Source: Histomonas meleagridis | Taxonomy: Eukaryota; Parabasalia; Tritrichomonadida; Dientamoebidae | Assembly: GCA_020186115.1 (NCBI GenBank) | Contig: WSYJ01000186.1 | Coordinates: 3,021,501 to 3,085,500, forward strand | Reading direction: 5' to 3' | Length of the DNA stretch: 64,000 nucleotides | Shown here: in pieces, positions 28,883-38,985 of the stretch | How positions within the stretch are numbered: position 1 is the first letter of the stretch | How the letters are laid out: every line of letters starts with the position of its first letter | The notes under the pieces: generated by a model | Told to the model about the DNA's origin: nothing | Databases searched by the model: none | The model's input: the letters and a program-made list of their open reading frames with translations, nothing else | Made by a program: the position numbers and the translations under genes

Positions 28883-29029
28883 TATATTATCAATAAAGTA
28901 TCATTATTAATGGTTTTATTTTTATATAAATATTATGGCTAAAAAATATCTTAAAAGAATAAATAAAAAGAATAAAAAACCTATTAAAAATCACTTAGAA
29001 GAAAGGCATTAAAACATATTAATAAGTAA

Positions 29030-29368
29030 TCATATAATACCACTAATAACGTTAATATTAATATTTTTAATCATAATTCTGCTTGGTCTAGGATTTTAAG
29101 CACTTTATCTCCGGCTCCTATATCAATATCTCAAACGCCTCCAAATATTAACTTGGATGCTATACATAATATGAGAAATAATAATGATATTAGACAACAA
29201 CAAATTAATTATACCAGAAAAGAAAAAGAATAGGAATCAGCTAGAAAAAAACTATAAGATAAAGAAAAGGAAGAAATGTTAAAAGAAACCAAACATCGAT
29301 AACAATTATATGAAGAAGAGAAATCACGAAGAGAATTTACAGAAAAACAATTAGAAAAATATCTATAG
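29030..29368 (+). pseudogene. Relic of an Asn-rich and coiled-coil protein with in-frame TAA/TAG
   Basis: Reading one frame from 29030 gives an Asn-rich segment, a Pro-containing part, then a typical Glu/Lys/Arg/Leu coiled coil. It is broken only by TAG at 29231, TAA at 29255 and TAA at 29300, before TAG at 29366. The stops sit where glutamine would suit the coiled coil (CAA or CAG changed by C to T). A preceding TAA is at 29027. All clear genes in the window use TAA as stop, so this is decay and not an altered code. Its origin is unknown; it lies between a kinase relic and a Rab gene. Confidence 0.4.
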
Positions 29369-29495
29369 TGTTGTTTAACACACAAATTGAATTATGAAAC
29401 GTTCATTTTTTGTTCAATAAGTTATCATTTTAACAAACGATAGAGAATTCTGATTTAACTTTTTCACATCAAGGAAGTTAAGGCAAGCTTAAGCG

Positions 29496-30110
29496 ATGAT
29501 TCGGAGATCAAATTCACCATGCGAATCAGAATGCCCACAATTCAAAGTCATATTAGTTGGTGATGTTGCTGTAGGAAAAACTTCTATTGCAAATTATCAG
29601 ATTCATAAATCATTTGATTATTTAATCCCTCAAACCAATGGTTCTTCACATCTTCGAACTAAAGTAATGGTTGACAACACTGAGGTTGAACTAATGATAT
29701 GGGATACAGCTGGTCAAGAAGAGTTTGCACCACTTGTTCCATTATATCTTCAAAATTCATCTGTTTGTATCATTGTTGCTTCTTGTCTTAACACAGAATC
29801 ATGTGAGCATATTCGAAAATGGAAACAAATAATTAATGAATCTATTGAAACCCCCAAAATAATATTAGCCATCAACAAAATTGATCTTTTAGAAGGCGAT
29901 TTTACCTCTTATACACAAGAAATCATTGCGAAGTACAATAATGACATACCAAAGATATTTTTTACATCTGCCAAAAATGGTACAAATATTGAATCATTAT
30001 TCAAAGAAATTGGGAGAGAAGCTCTCAGCTCTCAACCTAATGGCTTCAACACGAATTTCACAAGTTTTAGTGAAATGCCAACGAATGCTTCCCAAAATAA
30101 ATGTTGTTAA
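29496..30110 (+). CDS. Rab-like small GTPase, divergent
   Basis: The 204-residue protein has GDVAVGKT (G1), WDTAGQEEF (G3), NKID (G4) and TSAKNG (G5). It ends in NKCC, a standard double-cysteine prenylation end for Rabs. The N terminus is extended by about 15 residues (MIRRSNSPCESECPQ). The effector region (TNGSSHLR) lacks the usual Rab YxxTxG pattern, so it is divergent. It probably acts in vesicle traffic. The upstream region has AAACGATAG (about 29436-29444), close to the trichomonad Myb element TAACGATA, and TTCACAT at about 29462-29468. The stop (TAAA) is only 8 bp from the stop of the convergent karyopherin gene. Confidence 0.88.
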   Translation: MIRRSNSPCESECPQFKVILVGDVAVGKTSIANYQIHKSFDYLIPQTNGSSHLRTKVMVDNTEVELMIWDTAGQEEFAPLVPLYLQNSSVCIIVASCLNTESCEHIRKWKQIINESIETPKIILAINKIDLLEGDFTSYTQEIIAKYNNDIPKIFFTSAKNGTNIESLFKEIGREALSSQPNGFNTNFTSFSEMPTNASQNKCC

Positions 30111-30118
30111 ATTTTTAC

Positions 30119-32935
30119 TTATTTAGTTCTAATTTGTAAAATAGATTTTAATGCTTCTGTATTTGCTTTGTTTCCGCCATAGTTCTCAACAAGTGCATCT
30201 CTCACTTGCTGATTCTCTGCAGCGATCATCTGTAGTGTTTTCTTGGCCTTGGAAAGTACATCTGCAGATATCTGATATTCATCGATTTTGTTTTTTTTGA
30301 GTAAAAGAACTTTCGCAAGGAAGATACACGATGGAATTAGCAATGTTTCATGCGCCCATTCTTTCTGTGTGATTTTGATGACAGATTGAAGAACATTTTG
30401 GAGATCGCAAACATCTGCTGGAAGTGGTAAAAGAGCATATAGATCAAGTAAGAGTTGATCGTTTACGCCTTCTCCTGTTTCATTATCGCCATAAAGCTCT
30501 AGGGTAAGCATGCAAATGGCCATTGGTAACTCAACATCACCTTCTGTTTCATCAATGTTCTCCCAGAGGTCTGAAAGGAACTTAAGAAGATTTGGTGCAT
30601 TGATTGACTGTGGATAATTTCGTTTGACAGAAATAAGACATGTAATTAGAGATGTGTCAAGTTCAAGATCATCCTCTGAAAGCATGCTAATAATGATAGT
30701 AAGGAAGTTAGAAATAGTTTCTGTAGTTAAAAGTTTTTGATCAATTGCTGCTTCAATTGGTTCAAGTAAAAGTGGAAGAATTTCAAGTTCTACATCAGGA
30801 ACAATAGCCATAAGGCTTTCACATAAAGGTGTACTCTTTTCTTTGAACTTCTTAATGAAAGTCTTGAAATAACCGAAAATGTTCGTATCGGTATCGGTTA
30901 TAAGACTTGGTGGCTTAACGGCCGCTAGGGCACCCTCAAGAATCTTATCGGCGACCACTTGAGCCGATTGAATTTGAATTCTGTATTTCTTCAAAATGAA
31001 CGATAGCGCCTGAATCAAGTTTTCGACTGTATCTGTTTCATCTATTGTATCTATTTTAGTAGAAAGTATTGTAAAGCATTCGATAGCATTAGGAGGAAGA
31101 ATTGAATTTGCAAGTGTAACAATAATTTGTGAAGCACATTCTTCATATTCTTTCTCATCGAGTAATGAAAGAGAAAATCCGACAAGTTCAGATGCAACAT
31201 CTCTAATATCATAAGCTGAAATTATATCAGAAGTTGCTTGAGCAACTTTTACATATTCTTTCATGTTAATTTTTCTTTCTTTAACAATATCAGTTAGTAT
31301 TGGAAGAAGTTCAAGAATTGCATCACGCGATTGATCATGAAATTGTTCGGCCATAGCAGAAAGAAAGTATGCGGCAGATGGGAAATATTTTGCTTCTTCT
31401 GATTTGAGAATGTTAGCTGAAGCACTAATGCCATCTACTACTTGATCTTCAACATATTCTGTTTCAATCTGTGAAATCTCTGCAAATAAATCAAGTGCTA
31501 TTGCATTTTCGGCTTTTGTCTTTTCTGGTGTTAATAATTGCATAGCTAAATCATATACAGGTTCAACTAATGATAATCCTGGTTCTGGATCTGATGTAAG
31601 AACGGAGATAATTAATTTGGAAAATTTGTCGTAATTCATTTCGTTATATTTTGGTAATAATTCAATAAATTGCTTCTCAACTTCAGGTGTCGAATATAAA
31701 CCCGTTTGAGAAAGTGAAATGGCAACTTTATTAGCAGCAATTAAAAGTTTTTCATCTTCTGATGTTAATAATGGTATTAAATCTTCGATTAAATCAAAAT
31801 GTGGTTCTTCAAATAGAAGTGAAATGTCTTTCAATACTTTACATGCGATAAAGGCAGAAAAGTTGTCACTTTTGAGCGAGTTTCTGATGTTTTCAATCAT
31901 AACGTCTTCCGATTCAGGAAAAACTGAAACAATTTCTTCTGCAAGTGGAGAGATAAGTGCAAGAGCTGCATTGTGCCTTTCGCCTGCAAGCTCCTTTGAA
32001 AGTATGGAGTATATTGTCGCAATTAATTCTTCATCAAGTAATACAAGATCACTATCTTGTAAATAATCAATAACTTTACAAGCAATATCAAAGTGTGTGT
32101 ATAATATATCAAGAAGAATATGCATCAAAGGAACTATGGCTTCTTCGTTTAAGAATGCAAATAAACGAAGCAATGGAATCAACGAATCAATGTTTTCAAT
32201 GTTAAAATTGGATATAATATCTTTAACTGGCTGTGCTGTAATAGTCTTGAAGCCTTCAATACCGGTAAATTTATTCATGGCTGGATAAATTTTCTTGAAA
32301 TCATCTGTTTTTGCGATTTCGATGGCAACAAACCATATTTGATTGCACTCTGTCTCACTTATTGATTCTTGCTTGCATAATGCATAAATAAGTAAAAGCA
32401 TGACCTTTGAAACTGGGAATGGTGATTTTAATAATTTCTGTACAACTGGTATTAACAGATTGCTATGAGCATCAACAAATTCTTCTTCATGTAGAAATGA
32501 CATAGATGATAAAAGATGAATTCTTAATAAATCATTTTTATCATCGTTTAAATCCAAGATGAATGAAATTAATTCTGGCCAATTTCCACCAGATATTTGA
32601 TACACTGTATCAATTGCAGCTAATAAGCCTGATATTTCTTTTTCATCTGTAATTCCTTGTGAATAATTTAATAAAAAATCTTTTGTTGATTTTTGATTTT
32701 CCTCTGTGAATGAATTGAATATTTTTGAAAGTTGCTTTCGGAGTGCAAAAGCAAATCCTATTTTTAATTCATAATCATTGGAAGTTTGAACATTTGAAGA
32801 AATTGCTTGAAAATCTTCAAATTTTAGATCATAAATTGGGACTTCAATTGCGCTTGGCTTTACACCCGAAATTATAGTAGCTCCAAATTTTTTAATGCCC
32901 CCAATGATTTCTTCAAAAGACATCGAAATGGTCAT
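30119..32935 (-). CDS. Importin-beta family karyopherin (HEAT repeats)
   Basis: The 938-residue protein is helical throughout and built of HEAT-like repeats. The N-terminal part (about 40-90), with YELKIGFAFALRKQLSKIFN and the following helices, resembles the importin-4/importin-5 type start, where Ran-GTP binds. Acidic loops and the overall length (about 110 kDa) fit cargo-importing karyopherins such as those for histones and ribosomal proteins. The exact orthologue cannot be named by eye. An alternative start is Met5 (MSFEEIIGG). Just upstream are TAACGGTTGA (32951-32960, minus sense) and TTTGGTC. The 3' end lies 8 bp from the convergent Rab gene. Confidence 0.75.
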   Translation of the reverse strand: MTISMSFEEIIGGIKKFGATIISGVKPSAIEVPIYDLKFEDFQAISSNVQTSNDYELKIGFAFALRKQLSKIFNSFTEENQKSTKDFLLNYSQGITDEKEISGLLAAIDTVYQISGGNWPELISFILDLNDDKNDLLRIHLLSSMSFLHEEEFVDAHSNLLIPVVQKLLKSPFPVSKVMLLLIYALCKQESISETECNQIWFVAIEIAKTDDFKKIYPAMNKFTGIEGFKTITAQPVKDIISNFNIENIDSLIPLLRLFAFLNEEAIVPLMHILLDILYTHFDIACKVIDYLQDSDLVLLDEELIATIYSILSKELAGERHNAALALISPLAEEIVSVFPESEDVMIENIRNSLKSDNFSAFIACKVLKDISLLFEEPHFDLIEDLIPLLTSEDEKLLIAANKVAISLSQTGLYSTPEVEKQFIELLPKYNEMNYDKFSKLIISVLTSDPEPGLSLVEPVYDLAMQLLTPEKTKAENAIALDLFAEISQIETEYVEDQVVDGISASANILKSEEAKYFPSAAYFLSAMAEQFHDQSRDAILELLPILTDIVKERKINMKEYVKVAQATSDIISAYDIRDVASELVGFSLSLLDEKEYEECASQIIVTLANSILPPNAIECFTILSTKIDTIDETDTVENLIQALSFILKKYRIQIQSAQVVADKILEGALAAVKPPSLITDTDTNIFGYFKTFIKKFKEKSTPLCESLMAIVPDVELEILPLLLEPIEAAIDQKLLTTETISNFLTIIISMLSEDDLELDTSLITCLISVKRNYPQSINAPNLLKFLSDLWENIDETEGDVELPMAICMLTLELYGDNETGEGVNDQLLLDLYALLPLPADVCDLQNVLQSVIKITQKEWAHETLLIPSCIFLAKVLLLKKNKIDEYQISADVLSKAKKTLQMIAAENQQVRDALVENYGGNKANTEALKSILQIRTK

Positions 32936-32941
32936 TCCACC

Positions 32942-32960
32942 AGACCAAAGTCAACCGTTA
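32942..32960 (-). promoter_or_regulatory. TAACGG element before the karyopherin gene
   Basis: In gene sense, TAACGGTTGACTTTGGTCTG ends six bases before the ATG at 32935. A second TAACGGCG lies at 33190-33197. The rest of 32961-33339 holds nothing else that I can support. Confidence 0.45.
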
Positions 32961-33339
32961 ATTTCATACAAAAAGTGAAATCAAAAATCTTCTAAACAAT
33001 TCACCATTATCCTTGAGTCAAAGCACCAATCTCAAAATTACCCATTCTTCTTGTAATATACTAAACTAGGTGCAGTTTATCTTTTACAATGACTAGAAAA
33101 TGCTTATATGGAAATATAATTAGATTCTCTTCTGAAACAATAAAATCTAAAGTATAAATTGTATTGACGTATTGATGTGTAAGTCACTGTAACGGCGCAT
33201 CAAAGATGAAATTCTTTATTATACAAAATGTCAATTTATCTAATGTCAGTTAAGAAATGTTTTCTTGTAATTGTTTTCTCTTGCTCAAAATATTTTTTTT
33301 AAGTTAAACAGAAAACTGAAATTAATAATTAGAGTTCGT

Positions 33340-34527
33340 TTACTCCTTCTTTTGTTCAGCAGCAACCTTTGAGAGCTTGAGCTTTCCGAGGAACTTGTTG
33401 CGTTCTTCCTTGGTTTGGAATCTTCCATGACCGAACTTGGATGCTGTATCGATCCACTTGAGGTTGATATCTTCGGTGGCGATTCTCTTTGTGTTAGCGT
33501 TGATTGTCTTTCTGAGTGTGATTGTTCTCTTTACTGCACCACAAACGGAACCTTTGATCATAACGAAATCGTTTGTGATATTACCATAATGAGCGAAACC
33601 ACCCATTGGGTTGATTGACTTCTTGGAGATATCGTATTCAGTTGAACCACTTTCATCAAGTTTTCCACCTTCGACGAGTTGGAGCTTGTAGATTCTCTTG
33701 TTCATTCAGTTCTGTGGTGGAAACCATTGTTACCGGCACGTGCAATGGTCCAAAGAACTCTCATTGGATGCCATGGGCCAATACAGGCGACCTTCCTACG
33801 ACCACGATGGGTCTTCTTTTGAAGACGCTTGCCACCAAAACGATGGATAACACCTTCCCAACCACGGCCTTTACCAACGGAGATGAGATCGATTTGTTCG
33901 CCTTCAGCGAAAACGTTTCCAACATTGATTGTCTTTTTCGAGAAGTTTGACGGCATAGTCAACTTTAGCAGCAACATCACCACCGTTGATTTGGATTTCG
34001 ATGAGTTCGGCTTTACGGGAACCAAGTTTGACAAGTTTTGGTTGGGTGTGAGCGATAACACGAACAACTGAGGATTGTTCCTTGATGTCTTGGATACGCT
34101 TCTTCATGTCATCAGCCTTCTTGTCGAGTTTGCCGAAGGCCTTCTTTTGCTTGGATTGAGCCCAATTCTTGTAATAGCAACGCTTCATTTCTTCACCAAC
34201 AAAGCTAGCCCAGGCGGTGGTGACTGGTTTAAGACCATGGACTGTTTCCTTGTAACCGATAAGACCAACAACAACCATTGGTGGTGTTTCGATGAGTGTA
34301 ACTGGTTCAACAGCTTCCTTCTTGTTAAGACGGGATCCAGCACGAACAACTTCACGAACAACGTGTGTCATACCAGCTTTGTAACCAAGAAATGCTTGAA
34401 GTTGTGGTGGCTTGGATTGATCATCCTTTGGCCATGACCTTATTCTACCACGAACATGAGAGGCGCGACCACGTGGGAGAAAACCGAGTGAGCCACGGCG
34501 TGGAGCACTGTACTTACGATGAGACAT
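33340..34527 (-). CDS. RPL3: Ribosomal protein L3 (uL3), split by two single-base frameshifts
   Basis: Three overlapping frames together give a complete uL3. The first (34527-33904) runs from [19 protein letters not shown] to [10 protein letters not shown]. The second carries [19 protein letters not shown], the [21 protein letters not shown] loop that reaches the peptidyl-transferase centre, and [11 protein letters not shown]. The third has MNKRIYKL through [16 protein letters not shown] to the basic end. The first shift fits one extra A in the A-run encoding EK (about 33940); the second fits one missing A at about 33708. Protein conservation continues unchanged across both, so the damage is recent or technical. 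If real, this copy is a pseudogene and another L3 must exist. The stop is TAAA. Confidence 0.9.
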
Positions 34528-34555
34528 TCGTCAAAAAGGACGGACCAAAACCGTC
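34528..34555 (-). promoter_or_regulatory. Ribosomal-protein-type promoter element of L3
   Basis: In gene sense CGGTTTTGGTCC (34542-34553) is followed by 14 nt containing CCTTT and then the ATG at 34527. The 12-mer and the 14-nt spacing are identical to those of ubiquitin-L40. Confidence 0.6.
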
Positions 34556-35026
34556 AAACCTCCAAAATAGTTAAAAAAGTGACACTGGAAAGATCTTATT
34601 TTAAAAATTATGATTTCTCATTGATCAAGAAGATTAACTCATTCATAAATACTGATTTAATGTGATGGTAATTTAATCCCATAAATAAAAATGTATGAAT
34701 ATAATTTGTTATGAAATGAGTGTATTTGTTTATTCTTTGGGATAATTTAAAGAACACCAACACTTGGTTTTACATCTTGAAGTTATTATTAGAATCAACA
34801 ATAGATAAATTTAGTTATACAATAAGAAGAAATTTTTAAATATACAATATCGATCATTAAAGACTTTATTTTCTTGGCAAAAATCACCAATATATCTTGT
34901 TTAAAAGTTTAAATCCAGCAGAAAAACAGCAAAAAAAATCAAAAACGTCACTTTTTTGATAATTTGAATGAAAACCCTTCTGGTGGAGTGTAATAAAGTC
35001 ATCATGAGGAAGTTCATTGTTTTTAA
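34556..35026. other. Intergenic region between L3 and the pseudokinase
   Basis: AT-rich. An initiator-like TTCATTG lies 13-19 bases before the pseudokinase ATG. No gene seen. Confidence 0.4.
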
Positions 35027-35799
35027 ATGTTCAGTCAACTTAATTATGATATAAATGGATATGAACTTGTGTGTCTCTGTTGGAGCACTGATATTTCTTG
35101 CATTTACATTGCAACAAAATATCAAAAAAAATATTTACTCAAATTTATTCCTATGACAAAAGAGAACATGGGAAGGGCCTACGCTGAGAGCCAATTGCAA
35201 GCAGAAATCCAGCATCCATACATAACACCTATTTTAGAACAATTTGATTATGAAACTTATAGAGTTGTTGTTATGCCCTACACATTCAACGAAACATTGT
35301 TTGATTTACAAAAGTTTCCTAATCTTTCAATTCACCTTATTTCAATTATTATGTATCGAATTGCAGTTGCTCTTTCAACATTACATAGCAGCAATATTCT
35401 ATTAAGAAATATTCAACCATCTAATATACTTATAAATGACATAGAAACTGAAGATCCAAAACCACAAATTTTGAAAATTCGATTAAATTATATGATAATG
35501 ATCCAACTTCATACTCGCCAGATGCCTTAAGTTATGGTTTCATATTTTTATTCTTGATTCATGGCAACGTCGAAAAAATATTTGAACAATATCCAGACAT
35601 GATGAATCTAATCCAGAAGATATTTGAAGTCGATCCAAGGAAGCGCATATCTGCTTCAGAGATAGCAGAGCATCCATTCTTTGAGGATGTTCTTGGAGCT
35701 GAATGGATACAAAATGAAAATGAATCTCTTTACTCAAAGACAAAACCTTTGTTCTTTATTGGAGAGGAAGAAGAGTATGATGATTTTATAGGAATATAA
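35027..35799 (+). pseudogene. Protein kinase-like gene with degenerate catalytic loop and one frameshift
   Basis: The first frame (35027-35530) has a kinase N lobe with the beta-3 lysine in YLLKFIP, an alpha-C region (AYAESQLQAEIQHPYITPILEQF) and the hinge. The catalytic loop reads LLRNIQPSNIL where an active kinase has HRDxKxxN, so the proton-acceptor Asp and the Lys are gone. The frame shifts near 35475. The second frame carries YSPDALSYGFIFLFL (APE and helix F region) and DPRKRISASEIAEHPFF (end of C lobe), ending at 35799. With the frame corrected it is a near-complete pseudokinase of about 257 residues. Trichomonads have very many kinases, and catalytically dead ones are known. It may be a pseudogene or contain an assembly error. 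Stop TAAA. Confidence 0.65.
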
Positions 35800-35963
35800 A
35801 TTGTTTGAATAAAATATTATTAAATAATTTTGATATTTTAATCTTGTGACAAAGATGCAAATTATTGTGGACTGGTCCTGGGTAAGAGAGCATTCAAAGC
35901 TTATTATTTTTTTAAGAGTTACAAATCATTTGTTGTGATATCTAAGATTCAGAACTTGATTTT

Positions 35964-35999
35964 CAACCGTTTTTTATTAAACGTTCTTATAGAAATTTC
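35964..35999 (+). promoter_or_regulatory. HSP70 upstream elements: AACCGTT and partial heat-shock-like site
   Basis: AACCGTT at about 35965-35971, and TTC ... GAAATTTC at 35984-35999, where GAA-nn-TTC matches half of a heat-shock element while the third unit is mis-spaced. Initiator-like TCATTT lies about 10 nt before the ATG. Confidence 0.3.
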
Positions 36000-36080
36000 A
36001 ATACTTTAAATGGTCGAATATTTAAATTGAATCATTAAATGCTCAACCAAAAAATGCCTTCATAAGATCATTTTTTTATT

Positions 36081-38024
36081 ATGTCAGCTATAGGTATTGA
36101 TTTAGGTACAACATACAGTTGTGTTGGTGTTTTCAGACACAATCGTGTTGATATTATAGCAAATGATATGGGTAATCGTACAACACCATCTTATGTTGCA
36201 TTTACAGAAGATGAAAGACTTGTTGGTGATGCTGCAAAGAACCAAGCAGCCATGAATCCAACAAATACAGTCTTTGATGCAAAGCGTATGATTGGCCGTA
36301 AATTTAGTGATCCAGTTGTTCAAAAAGATATGCAACACTGGCCATTTAAAGTTGTCCGTGGTGAAGCAGATCGTCCAAGGATTCAAGTTCAATGGAAAGG
36401 TGAAACGAAACAATTTTATCCAGAAGAAATCTCAGCTATGGTCTTAGGCAAAATGAAAGAAATTGCCGAAAGCCAACTTACAGACAAAGTCAAAGACGCA
36501 GTTATTACAGTTCCCGCATATTTCAATGATGGCCAACGTCAAGCCACAAAAGATGCCGGTGTTATTGCAGGATTAAATGTTCTTCGTATCATCAACGAGC
36601 CAACAGCGGCTGCAATTGCATTTGGTCTTAACGAGAAATCTGATAAAGAGCGTCATGTTCTTATCTTTGATCTTGGTGGCGGTACATTTGATGTTTCATT
36701 GCTTGATATCGATGGTGGCATGTTTGAAGTTCGTGCCACAGCAGGCGATACACATCTTGGCGGTGAAGACTTCGATAATCGTATGGTTAATTACTTTGCA
36801 GATCGATTCCAGAAGAAGTTCAAATGTGATTTAAAACAATCGCCACGTGCATTACGTACATTACGAACAGCATGCGAACGAGCTAAGCGAACATTATCCA
36901 CAGCCACATCCGCATCCATTGTTTGCGATTCATTATATGAAGGCCACGACTTTATGGATAACATTTCACGTGCAATGTTCGAGAACTTAAATGATGAATT
37001 ATTCAGATCGACGATGACACCAGTTGCACAAGTATTAAGGGATGCGAACATGTCGAAGTCAGACGTCACCGATATAGTGTTAGTTGGAGGTTCATCACGT
37101 ATTCCACGTGTCCAACAATTGCTACAAGACTTCTTCAATGGCAAGCAGCCATGCCGTGGTGTTGATCCGGATGAAGCAGTTGCATATGGCGCAGCAGTGC
37201 AAGCGGCAATTATCAAAGGCGATACATCAGATACAGTGAAAGATATTTTGTTGTTAGATGTTGCACCACTTTCATTAGGTATCGAAACAGCTGGCGGAAT
37301 GATGACAGTGCTCATTCCACGTAACACGACAATTCCAGCGAAGAAGTCAAATGTCTTCACGACATTCTCAGATAACCAACCAGCAGTTACAATCAAAGTT
37401 TATGAAGGAGAACGTTCGCGAACATGCGACAACAATTTACTCGGTACATTCGATTTAACAGGTATTCCGCCAGCACCACGCGGTGTACCACAGATTGAAG
37501 TTACATTCGATGTTAACGCAGATGGTATTATGAACGTTTCGGCACAAGATAAGTCGACAGGTAACGTGAAGAAGATCACGATTAAGAATGAGAAAGGACG
37601 CCTTTCACAAGCAGATATCGACAAAATGGTTGCAGACGCAGAGAAGTACAAAGCACAAGATGAAGAAGTGCGTAGGAAAGTGGAAGCGAAGAACGCACTC
37701 GAAGGATACTGCTTCGGCGTACGCAACTCATTAAATCAAGAACAGTTTGCTAACGCATTGTCACAATCAGATAAGGACACAATTAACAAGGAAATCAATG
37801 ACACGCTCGCATGGATCGAGTCTAACCAAGACGCAGACGTCGCTACAATCGAAGCTAAGCAGAAGGAACTCGAAGGCAAACTGATGCCAATTATGCAATC
37901 AGCTTATCAACATGCAGCAGGCGGCGCACAAGGCGGAATGCCAGGCGCGAACATGCAAGGAGGAAGTGGAGCATCAGCAAATAGTGGACATTCATCAGGA
38001 CCACGCGTTGAAGAAGTCGATTAA
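36081..38024 (+). CDS. HSP70: Cytosolic HSP70 chaperone
   Basis: The 647-residue product has the ATPase signatures [15 protein letters not shown] (residues 4-18), [17 protein letters not shown] and [18 protein letters not shown]. It also has the substrate-binding domain, a Gly-rich linker ([15 protein letters not shown]) and the terminal EEVD that binds TPR co-chaperones, marking it as cytosolic/nuclear. It folds nascent and damaged proteins using ATP with Hsp40 and exchange factors. Substitutions such as [19 protein letters not shown] in place of the usual EIDSLFEG segment show a divergent lineage but no loss of key residues. Codons shift from A/T-ending in the first third to G/C-ending in the last third. 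The stop is TAAA. Confidence 0.97.
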   Translation: MSAIGIDLGTTYSCVGVFRHNRVDIIANDMGNRTTPSYVAFTEDERLVGDAAKNQAAMNPTNTVFDAKRMIGRKFSDPVVQKDMQHWPFKVVRGEADRPRIQVQWKGETKQFYPEEISAMVLGKMKEIAESQLTDKVKDAVITVPAYFNDGQRQATKDAGVIAGLNVLRIINEPTAAAIAFGLNEKSDKERHVLIFDLGGGTFDVSLLDIDGGMFEVRATAGDTHLGGEDFDNRMVNYFADRFQKKFKCDLKQSPRALRTLRTACERAKRTLSTATSASIVCDSLYEGHDFMDNISRAMFENLNDELFRSTMTPVAQVLRDANMSKSDVTDIVLVGGSSRIPRVQQLLQDFFNGKQPCRGVDPDEAVAYGAAVQAAIIKGDTSDTVKDILLLDVAPLSLGIETAGGMMTVLIPRNTTIPAKKSNVFTTFSDNQPAVTIKVYEGERSRTCDNNLLGTFDLTGIPPAPRGVPQIEVTFDVNADGIMNVSAQDKSTGNVKKITIKNEKGRLSQADIDKMVADAEKYKAQDEEVRRKVEAKNALEGYCFGVRNSLNQEQFANALSQSDKDTINKEINDTLAWIESNQDADVATIEAKQKELEGKLMPIMQSAYQHAAGGAQGGMPGANMQGGSGASANSGHSSGPRVEEVD

Positions 38025-38985
38025 ATGAATAAAATGTAATACAATGAATAATTTTCATTTTTAATCCATTTTCAAAAGGATTTTTTTTAATAACACAAAT
38101 GATTATTTGCAGAATTTATATTAATAGAAATAATGTAATAAAAAAGTAAATCATTTGCTTTCCGTATAGGATAAATCTTGAGTGTAAATGGAGTAAAAGA
38201 ATCGAAATTTATAAGTGTATTATACATCCGAATTATAAATTAGCCAATTTTTTTATTAGTTTGAAAAACAATCATGATTACTTGCCCAATAATATTAAAC
38301 ACAAACAAAATTAGTATATAAATGTAATCATTAATTAAAATTGATGAAAAAGGGATTCTGTCATGGGGTAAACAACTCATTCAAAAGGATTTTAATGAGA
38401 ACGATTTTTTTTTTCCAGTTTTTTGTACTTTTCTTGTTGTATCAATACACACGAATTACCCATTTTGCGAACTTCCATTAAGTATATCACCAAAGTTGAA
38501 GCAATTATTACAACACATCTTCATTTTGAACATTTTGATGAAGTTGCTGTACAATCTATTCCTCATTATATACTAAACACATTCTCAAATAAAAATTTAA
38601 GCTTACGCAGAACAACTTCGTGGCTTCAGCCGAATGAAGGAAGTTATAATTTTAAAGAGGTCCTTAATCATAAGCTACTCATGCTTCAATCACAAGTGAT
38701 GAAATGAGAAAATTTATTCAAGAACTAGACTTCAAGAACATATTAGTCCAAGCGAATGTCAAGATCATTAATTTTTAAATTCTAATAGAATTATAGCAAA
38801 ATCTGTTTCAGCACATTTGCTACTTTCTTAGATTTAACAAAAAGTAGTTAGACAACAATAACGTTGCTTGGAAACAAATTGAATTATTTCTTATGCCTGA
38901 AGCAACAACAAGTTCATTATAACCGCCTTTGTTGATCGGTAATTCGGGGTATCCTAATAATTTTTTTAACGGATCCCGTCTTTCC
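38025..38985. other. Intergenic region with a possible MBL-fold hydrolase relic
   Basis: Most is AT-rich and empty. Around 38423-38707 (plus strand) one frame reads KVEAIITTHLHFEHFDEVAV, which weakly resembles the HxHxDH metal site of UlaG-type metallo-beta-lactamase-fold hydrolases (here with Glu for the first Asp). No ATG precedes it and it stops at 38705. This is only a hint of a decayed gene. TAACGGATCC at 38967-38976 is close to the next ATG. Confidence 0.3.

Noticed and set aside
28980-29370. Alternative genetic code with UAR = Gln, suggested by in-frame TAA/TAG at Gln-like positions
   Set aside because: All clear genes in the window (V-ATPase A, HSP70, L23, Snf7, Rabs) end at TAA at the expected family length. 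The segment is better read as a pseudogene.
35984-35999. Full heat-shock element before HSP70
   Set aside because: Only GAA-nn-TTC is properly spaced; the preceding TTC is five bases away instead of two, so I list it only as a weak partial site.
36102-38000. Several open frames opposite HSP70
   Set aside because: They are shadows of the conserved chaperone gene, with no independent features.
38423-38707. Functional metallo-beta-lactamase-fold hydrolase gene
   Set aside because: Only one weak HxHxEH-like motif, no ATG and no remaining domain; kept only as a possible relic.
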